A stretch of DNA of 14,954 nucleotides from an uncultured Clostridia bacterium (GCA_934446135.1 CAKSDT010000040.1:1-14954), one strand, 5' to 3'; numbered from the stretch's first letter, positions 5,577 to 12,822 are shown. A program made the numbers and translations. The notes: a model not told the origin generated them from the sequence alone.

Positions 5577-7217
5577 GGTTACTATACCGTTTCTGTCCTT
5601 TTGGTATACAAGGTTACCTATGCCGTCATATTCATTCTCTGTTGTCTGTCCGCGGTTATCTGTTTCTTTTATACATCTTCCGTAAACATCAAGAACATAT
5701 TCATAACTTACACGCTCCGGTGTTCCTATTGCCCCGTAGGACACTTTGGTGAGGTTTCCCTCTCCGTCGTAAGCATAGTCTGTCTGAATTCCCTCATTTG
5801 CCGAAGAATACTGCTTTACGCTTTCCAAAAATCCTCTTTCGTTATATGTATTAAGCGTAACATCTCTTGCAGCAGATACTTCTTTTACAGGGTTATTTTT
5901 GTAATCGTAATATGTTTTTATCACATTTACAGTATTCCCGTCCGGCACTTCGGTCTTAATTTTCCTTGAAAGGCTGTCATAGGTATAATACACCTTTTCA
6001 CCTTCGCCGTTTTGGCTCATTACGCAATTTCCCGAAAAGTCATACTGAAAAAATTCCTCGGTTTTATCCGGATAAAGTTTATACACGGCGTTGCCGAACA
6101 CATCATACTCATATTTTGTTTCATAACCCATAGGTGAGATTTCTGTTACAAGGTTATCGGACCAGTCGTATTCATACCCGTAAATTCTTCTCTCTCCGTC
6201 TGAAACAAGATGTTTTTGAGCAACTCTGTTCCTGTTATCAAAAAGATATTCCGTTATTTGTTTATCCGACTCTGTACCCTCTCTTACAGTCATTTTAAGA
6301 AATGTTCCGTCTACTGTTTCATATACATCATCATAATCCACATACTTTTCATTCAGCATACAGTTTTGTTTATCGTATACAACAGCAGATGTTATTCTGT
6401 CATAACCGTCATATGTATACACATACGATGTGCCGAGGGCATCAGTTTCACGGACGAGGCGGCTTTTTTCATCGTACTCTGAAGTAAGTACGGTTTCTCC
6501 CTTATTTACATCACATACCTTTATAAGTTTACCACATTTATTATACAAATACAATAGTTTTAAGCCGTTTGCATTGATATTTATTACGGAGTTTTGCTTA
6601 TCGTTATACTCTGTCTGTCTTATTTTTCCGTCCTCAAGTGTTTCGGTTAAAATGCGGTCGAGGTTATCGTAAGTACGGCGGACTGTATTTTTATTATTAT
6701 CTGTTATTTTAACGCAATTGCCGAACGGGTCATATTCATACTCGGTTACATAGTTTTCGGAGTTTCCGCCGGCGTCTTTGACACCGCTTACCGAAATACG
6801 GGTCGGATATTTAAATGAGTTTTTACCGCCGTATGTGTATTTAGTTATTAAATAGTCATTTTCTCCCGTTTGTATTTTTGACACAGTAATTTTCCCGTTC
6901 GGGGTATATTCAAACTCGTCCTGTTTAACCTTTTTGCCGTTTTGGTACAATGTTTCGCTTGTATAGGAGTTCCCGCCGTGGTTTAGTGTACGGCGGATCT
7001 CGGCTTTTGTCGTTTCATTTACCATACTGCTTTCATAAACACACATATTGCTGCTGCGGCTGTAACCATAAGTGCTGATATTTTTTCCTGCATCGCCGGG
7101 GGCTGTATATTCATCGCTATAAACAACATTTCCCCTGCCGTCAAATCTTACTTCTTTATACTTAGTTTTTGAACTGCCGTTTTCATAATATGTTGTTATT
7201 TCAAAAACCTTGGGCAT
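5574..7217 (-). CDS. Middle fragment of the Rhs protein (YD repeats)
   Basis: A 547-aa open stretch lies between the two TAA codons. The in-frame sequence actually continues upstream to 7385 without a start signal. It is built of YD repeats such as YEYDPFGNCVKI, YTYDGYDRI, YEYDVFGNAVYKL and YAYDGEGNLTKV. The ATG at 7215-7217 is internal and no convincing Shine-Dalgarno precedes it. This is therefore part of the interrupted rhs gene rather than an independent one. Confidence 0.4.
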   Translation of the reverse strand: MPKVFEITTYYENGSSKTKYKEVRFDGRGNVVYSDEYTAPGDAGKNISTYGYSRSSNMCVYESSMVNETTKAEIRRTLNHGGNSYTSETLYQNGKKVKQDEFEYTPNGKITVSKIQTGENDYLITKYTYGGKNSFKYPTRISVSGVKDAGGNSENYVTEYEYDPFGNCVKITDNNKNTVRRTYDNLDRILTETLEDGKIRQTEYNDKQNSVININANGLKLLYLYNKCGKLIKVCDVNKGETVLTSEYDEKSRLVRETDALGTSYVYTYDGYDRITSAVVYDKQNCMLNEKYVDYDDVYETVDGTFLKMTVREGTESDKQITEYLFDNRNRVAQKHLVSDGERRIYGYEYDWSDNLVTEISPMGYETKYEYDVFGNAVYKLYPDKTEEFFQYDFSGNCVMSQNGEGEKVYYTYDSLSRKIKTEVPDGNTVNVIKTYYDYKNNPVKEVSAARDVTLNTYNERGFLESVKQYSSANEGIQTDYAYDGEGNLTKVSYGAIGTPERVSYEYVLDVYGRCIKETDNRGQTTENEYDGIGNLVYQKDRNGIVT

Positions 7218-7385
7218 ATCGGTAAGTTCATCATACTTTCTTACTTCTTTTGATGCGGCTTTTCCGTATGCAATTTTTTCAAGTTCAGTCTGATTGTGTT
7301 TACTGTTATATCTGTAAACTGTTTTGGTTCCTATACTGTTTTGTTCGGTTGTAAAATACTTATAATCTTTGGGAAGATTATCTGA

Positions 7386-7388
7386 TTA
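7386..7388 (-). other. In-frame TAA interrupting rhs (codon 390)
   Basis: The minus strand reads CCC GTT TAT TAA TCA GAT AAT, and the frame then stays open through 7385-7218 into the middle fragment with Rhs-like sequence (YKYFTTEQ, TVYRYNSKHN). One substitution from a sense codon is enough to explain it. Confidence 0.9.
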
Positions 7389-8555
7389 ATAAACGGGAAA
7401 TCCCTCAGGTTCGCCGCTGTATTCATAAGTAACCTTATCCGCTTTTACATCACTGTTTAAATCATATCTGGCTGAAAGTTTTGTATATTCCGCAAAACCG
7501 CCGTTTTCCTCATAAAGCCATTTTTTTGAGGTTATGTATTCATAATTTGTTTCAAGGCCGCCGGTATATTTGATTTTATTAAGCAGATAGTATTTATTTG
7601 TACTTGTCTGTCCGCATTCTTGGGTATTGAAAAAGTCAAACTTTAAATTTCTTTCTTCATAACCGAATTCTGTTATTCTGCCCTGAGGGTCTTTTACAGA
7701 GTTTATTAAAAATCCGTTTTCTGCCGAAGTTCGGTTTATTACATATTTACGGTCTTTATATTGCACGGTTACACTTTTATCAGTATAAGAAAGCGAAACT
7801 GTATCGCCAAAGTTATTTGATATGCCTGTTAATACAGGAATATCATCCGACGACCAAATATAATTTACAATATTTCCGAACTTATCGCTTTTACACTCCG
7901 GATAACCTTTTCCGTTAAATCGGTATTCATCGCCGTTTACAAACTTAAGAACATACTCTTCTTTGACACCGTTTACATTTTCTTTTAAAAACTTTGCATC
8001 GGAAAGTTTATAGTCTTCAAGTCCGCTTTCAGTGTCACCCTGTTTAAAAACTCTTCCGTCAGGCATATACACATACGTATTTGTCTTGTTTTTATCATCG
8101 GGAATCTCAACATAAGGCATATCAAAACGCCATCCCGTACCGAGTTTTTCAACAGACTGCAAAAATTTACTTTTATCTGCCGTTATATTATCATATGAAT
8201 TTGTTGTTTCGTTATATTTGGCGGATTCTTCTTTTTGAGATGAGCAGCGGTTATTATACACAAGATTTATCGGATATTGTGCATCTCCTCCCATACCTTT
8301 AAGCGTAAACAAATCATATGTTACTGTCAATGCACCGTTTTCCGGGTTTACTGCCTCTCTTACCCCGCTTGTATCTTTAGAAAACGGTGCATTGAGTTTT
8401 ATATCATAGATACTTTCTTTGTGTGCGTTTGTTAATGAATCCGTTACATCTTCATATGTTTGTGCAGACACGCTGAAGCCACTTAGTACCAAGCATAATA
8501 TACACAAAAAGGCAATTCTTAAAATGTTTTTTAATCTGTTTTTTCTTTTTTTCAC
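7386..8555 (-). CDS. N-terminal fragment of the Rhs protein (signal peptide and N-domain)
   Basis: This 389-aa piece can be translated as it stands from a strong Shine-Dalgarno. Residues 1-30 contain KKRKNRLKN, a hydrophobic core (ILRIAFLCILCLVLSG) and a likely cleavage site after SVSA. Next comes VNPENGALTVTYDLFTLKG, typical of the start of Rhs/SpvB-like shells, then early YD-like strands. The frame stops at TAA 7386-7388 after GFPVY. If the stop is not read through, only this exported fragment, lacking the cage and toxin, would be made. Confidence 0.6.
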   Translation of the reverse strand: MKKRKNRLKNILRIAFLCILCLVLSGFSVSAQTYEDVTDSLTNAHKESIYDIKLNAPFSKDTSGVREAVNPENGALTVTYDLFTLKGMGGDAQYPINLVYNNRCSSQKEESAKYNETTNSYDNITADKSKFLQSVEKLGTGWRFDMPYVEIPDDKNKTNTYVYMPDGRVFKQGDTESGLEDYKLSDAKFLKENVNGVKEEYVLKFVNGDEYRFNGKGYPECKSDKFGNIVNYIWSSDDIPVLTGISNNFGDTVSLSYTDKSVTVQYKDRKYVINRTSAENGFLINSVKDPQGRITEFGYEERNLKFDFFNTQECGQTSTNKYYLLNKIKYTGGLETNYEYITSKKWLYEENGGFAEYTKLSARYDLNSDVKADKVTYEYSGEPEGFPVY

Positions 8556-8583
8556 CGAAAGTACCTCCGATTTATTTTGTTAC

Positions 8584-9159
8584 TTACTGTTCCTTTGAAT
8601 AAACATTTATACTGTTTATCATATAGTAATTTATAAAATACTGAACCTTATCATTTTTCAGCACATAGAATACATCTCCGCTGCCGTTTTGTCTTGCCTC
8701 TACCCATGCAACAAAATCTTCTATATCTTCCCTTGAAAAATCTTTTGAGTCAATCACCTTTACATCGTTGCCGTTTAATACAATTTCAACCACAATATTT
8801 TCTTTTGATATGTATTTTGACTCGCTTTGAAGTTTCAATGACACTTTATACTGCTCGGTGCTTTCGGATTTTGTTTTAATTGCATAAATTACTCCAAACT
8901 CTGTATTTGCATAGTTTTCATTTACAAGCAATTGGTTTAAAGCCTTTTGCGGAATATTTCTAAGTTCCTTTGCGGTCATTCCGTATTGTTTGAACAAAAT
9001 CCAATTTTCCGCCATATTGCTCAAAAGTTCGTCAGCCGACTCGGCCAGTTTGGCAATTTTGCCGTTTTTGTAAGTATAAAGCCAGTCGTTTCCCGAAATT
9101 ATACACCCTGCCTTGATTGTATAGGAGAGTAGAATTATTAACAAATAATTTTTCCACAT
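8584..9159 (-). CDS. Unrecognised 191-aa exported or anchored protein upstream of rhs
   Basis: The N-terminus has a short hydrophobic segment (residues 4-23, NYLLIILLSYTIKAGCIISG), so it is a signal peptide or membrane anchor. The Cys19 context KAGC is a poor lipobox. The rest is soluble-looking with alternating beta strands and an acidic helix (about residues 140-150, FSREDIEDFVAWVEA). I recognise no family. The stop is 28 bases before the rhs start, so the two are probably co-transcribed, which hints at a role with Rhs (export, folding or regulation; inference only). The ATG at 9157-9159 is supported by the hydrophobic start but has only a weak GGGGA upstream. It lies four bases after the T-run of a terminator hairpin, which is odd. 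Confidence 0.7.
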   Translation of the reverse strand: MWKNYLLIILLSYTIKAGCIISGNDWLYTYKNGKIAKLAESADELLSNMAENWILFKQYGMTAKELRNIPQKALNQLLVNENYANTEFGVIYAIKTKSESTEQYKVSLKLQSESKYISKENIVVEIVLNGNDVKVIDSKDFSREDIEDFVAWVEARQNGSGDVFYVLKNDKVQYFINYYMINSINVYSKEQ

Positions 9160-9162
9160 AAT

Positions 9163-9201
9163 AAAAAATCCCCGTTTGAAAATTCAAACGGGAATTTTTT
9201 T
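9163..9201. terminator. Bidirectional terminator hairpin
   Basis: A perfect 10-bp stem, CCCGTTTGAA (9171-9180) with TTCAAACGGG (9183-9192), has a two-base loop. It is flanked by six A on one side (9163-9168) and seven T on the other (9195-9201). It can work on both strands. On the minus strand it ends transcription of the 64-aa ORF and kinase region directly before the 191-aa gene. Confidence 0.85.
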
Positions 9202-9394
9202 ATCTGTTTCTGTTTACCTTTTCCATATTTACATCTGACAAAACGGTTTTATAAAACTTTTTCCAATTTCTGTTTTTGTCAAGTTGATAAAACTTATTCG
9301 CTTCATTATCCTGAACCCATACAGTTTTTCTTCTTCCGAAAATCAATATACCGTCCTGACAGTTGCCTACAAAAAGCAAATATCTTCCGTACAC
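9200..9394 (-). CDS. Unrecognised 64-aa ORF, possibly a gene remnant
   Basis: The frame begins at GTG 9392-9394 without a visible Shine-Dalgarno and ends in TAA overlapping the terminator's T-run. The product starts YGRYLLFVGNCQDG and is then basic and aromatic (RRKTVWVQDNEANKFYQL). It lies in the same frame as the broken kinase, separated by three stop codons. It does not resemble a kinase C-lobe, so it may be the C-terminal end of a different gene joined by a deletion. It could be non-functional. Confidence 0.35.
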   Translation of the reverse strand: MYGRYLLFVGNCQDGILIFGRRKTVWVQDNEANKFYQLDKNRNWKKFYKTVLSDVNMEKVNRNR

Positions 9395-9412
9395 TGTTTA
9401 TTATAAAACGCA

Positions 9413-9784
9413 TTATGAGTCTTGTGTTATGCCGTCAGCATAATTATTAAATTTTACACTTCTTGAAATATCAAAATCAATTATTTTCACTGTACCCGAC
9501 TTTGTTATCATAATGTTATTGGGGTTTATGTCACGGTGAATAATATTATGTTTGTGCAAAAAAATCAAGCCGTCGCAAACCTGTCCTATTATTTTTTTTG
9601 CATAATATTCAAACACTTCGATTATGTTTGAAATATTCTTGTGCCTGTTTTCTCTCAAAATTTTATAAATTCTGCCAAGTTCCACCGGGATTTGCTTTTT
9701 TACATATATTTCATTATCTCTTTGCACAAGCGATGTGCTTTCATTAAACGCTGATACTTCAGCATAATCAAACAGTTTGCTCAT
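9413..9784 (-). pseudogene. Truncated Ser/Thr protein kinase
   Basis: The 123-aa frame starts at ATG 9782-9784 with GGAGAGAG upstream. Kinase landmarks are present in order: YVKKQ (beta-3 Lys near 29-30), HRDINPNN (83-90) with the catalytic Asp85 and Asn90, and IIDFD (101-105) where the Gly of DFG is replaced by Asp. Between IEVFE (about 59) and YYAKKIIGQVCDGL the hinge and early C-lobe are missing, about 30-40 residues compared with the family. The frame stops just after the activation-loop QDS at TAA 9413-9415, so the substrate-binding C-lobe is absent. A catalytically competent kinase is unlikely. The family normally phosphorylates Ser/Thr on cytoplasmic targets. Divergent pairing with the HTH gene suggests a former regulatory pair (inference). 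Confidence 0.75.
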
Positions 9785-9800
9785 TTTCTCTCTCCATAAA

Positions 9801-9829
9801 TTGACTTTTCATCAAAATTATACTATCAT
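9801..9829 (+). promoter_or_regulatory. Promoter of the divergent HTH gene
   Basis: TTGACT (9801-9806), a 17-base spacer, and TATCAT (9824-9829) form a good sigma-A-type promoter. Expected start of transcription is near 9836, right at the Shine-Dalgarno, giving an almost leaderless message. Confidence 0.55.
9817..9822 (-). promoter_or_regulatory. -10 element for the kinase transcript
   Basis: A perfect TATAAT lies on the minus strand about 33 bases before the kinase ATG. The -35 region 17 bases upstream is poor (TTCGCC-like). It overlaps the plus-strand promoter of the HTH gene, so the two divergent units probably compete or are co-regulated. Confidence 0.45.
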
Positions 9830-9845
9830 ATTTAAAGGAGGCGAA

Positions 9846-10256
9846 AAATCTACGGAAGAATTATTGAAAACACTGAAAGAAAACAGTCTTGAGACATATT
9901 TATCCAATAATACCGGCGAACTTGTAGATTCTCCCATATATAAGTATCTTGAAAAAATTATTGAAGATAAAGTATTAAAAAAGTCAGATATTATCAAAAA
10001 GTCGGGTGTTCAGACCAATTACGCATATCAGATTTTTTCGGGTTTAAAAATCCCATCAAGAGATAAACTGATTGCATTATGTTTCGGTATGGAACTTAGC
10101 CTTGACGAAGCCCAAACCCTTTTAAAATATGCCGGATACGCCAAACTTTACCCGCGGACGAAAAGGGACAGCATTATAATTGACGCTTTGGAAAAGCACA
10201 TAAATATTATAAATTGCAATATAACACTTGATAAATTCAACTTAAGCCCGCTTTAA
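9846..10256 (+). CDS. XRE-like HTH protein with an apparently lost start codon
   Basis: The open frame ends in TAA at 10254-10256. From S-T-E-E-L-L on, the protein (about 136 aa) has a helical N-terminus and an HTH domain (about residues 37-85, with KKSDIIKKSGVQTNYAYQIF and IPSRDKLIALCFGM). It ends in a LYPRTKRDSIIIDAL segment typical of small HTH proteins found beside Ser/Thr kinases in Clostridia. AAAGGAGG at 9834-9841 is a perfect Shine-Dalgarno, yet no ATG, GTG or TTG lies at usable distance. The position where ATG is expected reads AAA-TCT. Loss of two bases from AAATGTCT would explain this. Upstream TTG codons lie in the kinase's leader and are not credible. It is either a start-loss pseudogene or uses a rare start such as ACG (9852). 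Confidence 0.6.
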   Translation, partial: KSTEELLKTLKENSLETYLSNNTGELVDSPIYKYLEKIIEDKVLKKSDIIKKSGVQTNYAYQIFSGLKIPSRDKLIALCFGMELSLDEAQTLLKYAGYAKLYPRTKRDSIIIDALEKHINIINCNITLDKFNLSPL

Positions 10257-10276
10257 TTAAATCTCAAACCGTGATA

Positions 10277-10311
10277 TAAAAAAATAACCCTCCGTTAAAT
10301 AATACGGAGGG
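10277..10311 (-). terminator. Terminator of the XRE-ImmA operon
   Basis: CCCTCCGT (10288-10295) pairs with ACGGAGGG (10304-10311) around an 8-base loop. On the minus strand it is followed by a TTATTTTTTT tract. It starts six bases beyond the ImmA stop (10317). On the plus strand the following T tract is poor, so it mainly serves the minus-strand operon. Confidence 0.85.
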
Positions 10312-10316
10312 GCTTA

Positions 10317-10988
10317 TTAATTTGTTATGCAAATTTTACACGGTGTATATTTACCGCTTGCAATTTCTTCATAGTCAGGACTTCTGAGGTTATCCTTGTT
10401 CTTTACATAATAGCAATATTTATGATGATACCTTGTTCCGGACTCGGTAACAACATATTCTTCTCTGTACGACTTTATTTTACCTTGATATAAACAAGCC
10501 GAAACAACCGCCGTCAAAACAAATATTATTACCAACCATCCTGCCAAACAGCGTTTTTTGTGTTTGAGAAAAGTTTTCAGTTTGGTAGAAAAACTTTGAT
10601 GCAGAAGATAGTGAGAAAACTCATTCGCCTCGTATTCTTCATTAACCGTTTTACCTATAAAAGGTACATTGGAATTAAAATGTCCGCAAACTATGTGTCC
10701 AAGTTCATGGGAAAGGACAACGCTTTTTTCCTCTTCGCCCAAATCCTCATTAATAAACACAAGTCTGTATTTCTCACTTACATAAGTAAAACCTGCCGAA
10801 TTTTTAACTTTATCTTCCAGTTTTAAAAGTTTTATAATTTCGTCTGTATCCTCATCATTAAATATACTGCTGAATTCAACAACTGTATATCCGAGTTTTT
10901 CTGTGATTTTTATTAATGAACTGTAACTTTTATCGACAATACTGTTTTCATCAATAAACTTATTTGCTATTTGTTTTATATTTTTCAT
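10317..10988 (-). CDS. immA: ImmA/IrrE-type metallopeptidase with membrane anchor and Cys/His tail
   Basis: The 223-aa protein has a zinc-peptidase domain with HELGH at residues 94-98 (two His ligands and catalytic Glu95) and EYEANEF (118-124) supplying the third ligand. A membrane helix follows (about 149-167, AGWLVIIFVLTAVVSACLY). The C-terminal domain contains YHHKYCYYV and YTPCKIC, a His/Cys pattern like the small metal-binding modules found at the ends of secreted nucleases. Standard ImmA is soluble and cleaves its partner repressor ImmR. Here the protease would face the cytoplasm and the Cys/His module may lie outside, so it could pass on an envelope signal (inference). It begins 3 bases after the XRE stop and is probably translationally coupled. 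The symbol reflects family likeness only. Confidence 0.8.
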   Translation of the reverse strand: MKNIKQIANKFIDENSIVDKSYSSLIKITEKLGYTVVEFSSIFNDEDTDEIIKLLKLEDKVKNSAGFTYVSEKYRLVFINEDLGEEEKSVVLSHELGHIVCGHFNSNVPFIGKTVNEEYEANEFSHYLLHQSFSTKLKTFLKHKKRCLAGWLVIIFVLTAVVSACLYQGKIKSYREEYVVTESGTRYHHKYCYYVKNKDNLRSPDYEEIASGKYTPCKICITN

Positions 10989-10991
10989 TAG

Positions 10992-11540
10992 TTAACGCTT
11001 TCTGTTCTTTATATTGTCTAATGCCTTTTTAATTTTAAGATCTTCATTTACAACTGAAAATCCGCCTATTGTGCCGTCGTTAAAAAACTTAACTATTTCC
11101 TCACCCGAAAGTGTATTACATCTTGCATATTCAACAATAATAACTGTTTTAATTGTTGCAATTGCCTGCTCATCGAGAACCGAAAAAATATCGTTTTGCC
11201 CACTGTCAATGAAATTTGAAATTTCTTTGTCAAGATTTTCGCCGATGCAGTTAATCATATTGATAACGCTTTTCGGAAAAGCATCAAGTGATCTTAAATA
11301 ACTGCGTGTGTCATTATTATAGTCATAAAAAAGTATCATTGAAAGATATGTTCCCCACGACATCTTTTGTATTCCTCTTTCAATAGCACCGTATGTTTGT
11401 CTCGAGATTCCGGTAATGTTGGCAAGATCGCTCTGGGAAATATTCGCTTTTGCCCTTAATGTTTGCATTTCTTTACCAAATGCAGCAATATACTTATCTT
11501 TTTCTTGCGAAGTGATATAGCATCCTGAACGCTTAGTCAC
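10992..11540 (-). CDS. XRE-family transcriptional regulator, likely target of the adjacent peptidase
   Basis: The 182-aa protein has a classic HTH (about residues 22-75: FGKEMQTLRAKANISQSDLA, then GISRQTYGAIERG) and a longer helical C-terminal part that may serve dimerisation or cleavage by ImmA. The GTG at 11538-11540 is chosen because AAAGGAGGG stands 6 bases upstream. It is the first gene of a two-gene operon with the ImmA-like peptidase, the arrangement of ImmR-ImmA switches in which proteolysis of the repressor induces target genes. No integrase or conjugation genes are in view, so its target is unknown. Autoregulation is likely because an inverted repeat overlaps its promoter start. Confidence 0.85.
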   Translation of the reverse strand: MTKRSGCYITSQEKDKYIAAFGKEMQTLRAKANISQSDLANITGISRQTYGAIERGIQKMSWGTYLSMILFYDYNNDTRSYLRSLDAFPKSVINMINCIGENLDKEISNFIDSGQNDIFSVLDEQAIATIKTVIIVEYARCNTLSGEEIVKFFNDGTIGGFSVVNEDLKIKKALDNIKNRKR

Positions 11541-11560
11541 TTTAATCCCTCCTTTGATTT

Positions 11561-11574
11561 TATACTACTGTATA
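11561..11574. promoter_or_regulatory. Candidate operator at the XRE promoter
   Basis: TATAC-TACT-GTATA is a perfect 5-bp inverted repeat with a 4-base centre. It covers the expected transcription start of the XRE operon. The placement fits self-repression, but only one site is visible and the sequence is AT-rich, so it could be chance. Confidence 0.35.
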
Positions 11575-11603
11575 TAATATCACCACAAATATGTAAATGT
11601 CAA
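11574..11603 (-). promoter_or_regulatory. Promoter of the XRE-ImmA operon
   Basis: TTGACA (minus strand, 11598-11603) and TATTAT (11574-11579) are separated by 18 bases. This places the transcription start near 11567 and gives a leader of about 27 bases before the GTG. Confidence 0.7.
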
Positions 11604-11625
11604 CACCATTTTATAAAAAATCTTA

Positions 11626-12795
11626 TTATTCGCGAAAATTCCACTTTTCAAAATTAAGTATAAACTCTATTACAAAGACACCGCTCCAGGAAAAATGGTC
11701 GCAGCAAAGCCCCTTTCCTGTCCTTGCATCATAGTTTTCATAAATATTATTACTGTACTTTCCGCACATTTCAAGAATATTTTCTTTTATTTTATCTGCA
11801 GTTTCAAAATCATAGTTTTTAAGTCCTTTTGCAGCAAAATATGCAGTATTTAGCCAAACAGGGCCTCTCCAGTATTCTGTCGAATATGCCGGGTTGTCAA
11901 ATGAAACCGTAGGCATATTATATTCAAACTTTGTTTTTGCAAGTTCATTCATACATTCTGCCCTGTCAATATCAGCAATTTTGATATAAAGGGGCATAAA
12001 TGACGCCGGGGTCAAAACATCTGATATTTCGCCGGTAAATCGGTCGCAATCGGCATAATATTTGTTCTTATCATCCCATAACTTCTCATTTATAAGTTTT
12101 TCAAGTGTTGTACTCTTGTTCTCCCATTCTTTCGAATCATCAAAAAGCGAGAGTTTGTCCGATATGTAAGAAAGCGATTTGTATGTCATAAAAACAAAAC
12201 AGTTTAAATCCACGGGCCATAAGCGGTTTATGCCCTTATCCCATCTTGGAGAATTATCCCAACCGGATTCAAATCTGGCGTGGCGTTCATATTCCTCGGT
12301 GCCTTTCTCTTCGTCCGAATCATAATAAAACATTTCGTTATATTTTCTGTTTTTTTCCCACCATCTGCAATTTAAAACAAGTTTTGGATAAATCTCTTTC
12401 AAAAAATCAATATCGCCGCCGTTTTTATAAATAATTTCACAAGCCCAAGCAAATACCGGCGGTTTTGAAAACAAATCCTGCAGAGTTCCGTCCTCAAATT
12501 TAACATCGGGAAGTTTTCCGTTTTCACACTGGTATTTAAAAAATCCAAAAACTCCCTCTTTCGAAAGTTCAGTATCCCATCTTGAAACACCGACAGAATG
12601 AAATGCGGCGTCCCAGTTCCAAATCCCCTCAAAATGATTTTTCCCCGGGGATATACCCCTTAACGGACTCCATGGATATCCTTCCCTGCCGTAGACATTA
12701 CCCATAATTGTGTCATAAGCAAGACTCAAAAGATTTTCGTCTCTTTTGTTATTTACTTTATTTTCTTCAAGCCATTCTTTTTTTGTTTTATACAC
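11626..12795 (-). CDS. GH63/MGH1-like glycoside hydrolase
   Basis: A roughly 389-aa (alpha/alpha)6-barrel hydrolase without signal peptide, so cytoplasmic. Landmarks of the GH63/mannosylglycerate-hydrolase-like group are WNWDAAFHS, ESGWDNSPRWD (probable general acid, Asp180 from this start), STEYWRGPVWLNTAYFAAKGL, and IYENYDARTGKG (probable base, Glu353) before the closing FSWSGVF. The family inverts alpha-glycosidic bonds in small substrates such as glucosyl- or mannosyl-glycerate or oligosaccharides; the substrate here is unknown. GTG 12793-12795 is chosen as start because AGGG lies 8 bases upstream. A start at 12834 is rejected because it lies upstream of the -10 element. There is no clear terminator before the XRE promoter, so some readthrough is possible. 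Confidence 0.85.
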   Translation of the reverse strand: MYKTKKEWLEENKVNNKRDENLLSLAYDTIMGNVYGREGYPWSPLRGISPGKNHFEGIWNWDAAFHSVGVSRWDTELSKEGVFGFFKYQCENGKLPDVKFEDGTLQDLFSKPPVFAWACEIIYKNGGDIDFLKEIYPKLVLNCRWWEKNRKYNEMFYYDSDEEKGTEEYERHARFESGWDNSPRWDKGINRLWPVDLNCFVFMTYKSLSYISDKLSLFDDSKEWENKSTTLEKLINEKLWDDKNKYYADCDRFTGEISDVLTPASFMPLYIKIADIDRAECMNELAKTKFEYNMPTVSFDNPAYSTEYWRGPVWLNTAYFAAKGLKNYDFETADKIKENILEMCGKYSNNIYENYDARTGKGLCCDHFSWSGVFVIEFILNFEKWNFRE

Positions 12796-12822
12796 TTTTA
12801 TCACCCTTATTTCTTTTGAACA

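Larger units (their letters stand above)
3486..8555 (-). pseudogene. Secreted WapA-like Rhs/YD-repeat toxin gene with two in-frame TAA codons
   Basis: One frame runs 1,690 codons from GTG 8553-8555 (GGAGGT at 8563-8568, 7-base spacing) to TGA 3486-3488. It is interrupted only by TAA at codon 390 (7386-7388) and codon 994 (5574-5576). The translation between and after the stops continues without frameshift (for example ending NGIVT, stop, then YEYDGLSRL). Codons 1-30 form a Sec signal peptide, about 31-300 an Rhs N-terminal beta region, and about 300-1440 many YD repeats. Codons 1396-1450 are the Rhs core end (RNRYYDPTVGRF to IDPLGL), and about 1452-1689 the toxin tip. Proteins of this type build a secreted shell that delivers a C-terminal toxin on contact. 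Two nonsense changes make this a probable pseudogene, but an unusually well-preserved one. Readthrough or recent loss are alternatives. Confidence 0.85.

Noticed and set aside
4536..6672. Several plus-strand ORFs of 60-120 aa opposite rhs
   Set aside because: They are antisense to YD-repeat coding sequence, have no ribosome sites, and arise from the repetitive codon pattern.
5574..7388. Reassigned TAA codon (alternative genetic code)
   Set aside because: nadE, the glycoside hydrolase, ImmA, XRE and the partial gene at 1-153 all end properly at TAA, with terminators or other genes following, so TAA is a normal stop in this genome.
8541..8552. A-run just after the rhs GTG as a phase-variable tract
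   Set aside because: The longest uninterrupted run is only 7 bases and encodes the ordinary Lys-rich signal-peptide start. There is no direct sign of slippage.
5574..8555. YD-repeat DNA as a CRISPR or tandem repeat array
   Set aside because: The similarity is at protein level with variable spacing. There are no regular identical DNA repeats with spacers.
9777..9845. TTG at 9777 as the start of the HTH gene
   Set aside because: It lies inside the divergent kinase's start region and upstream of the HTH gene's own promoter and Shine-Dalgarno. The extra residues are low-complexity and non-conserved in appearance.
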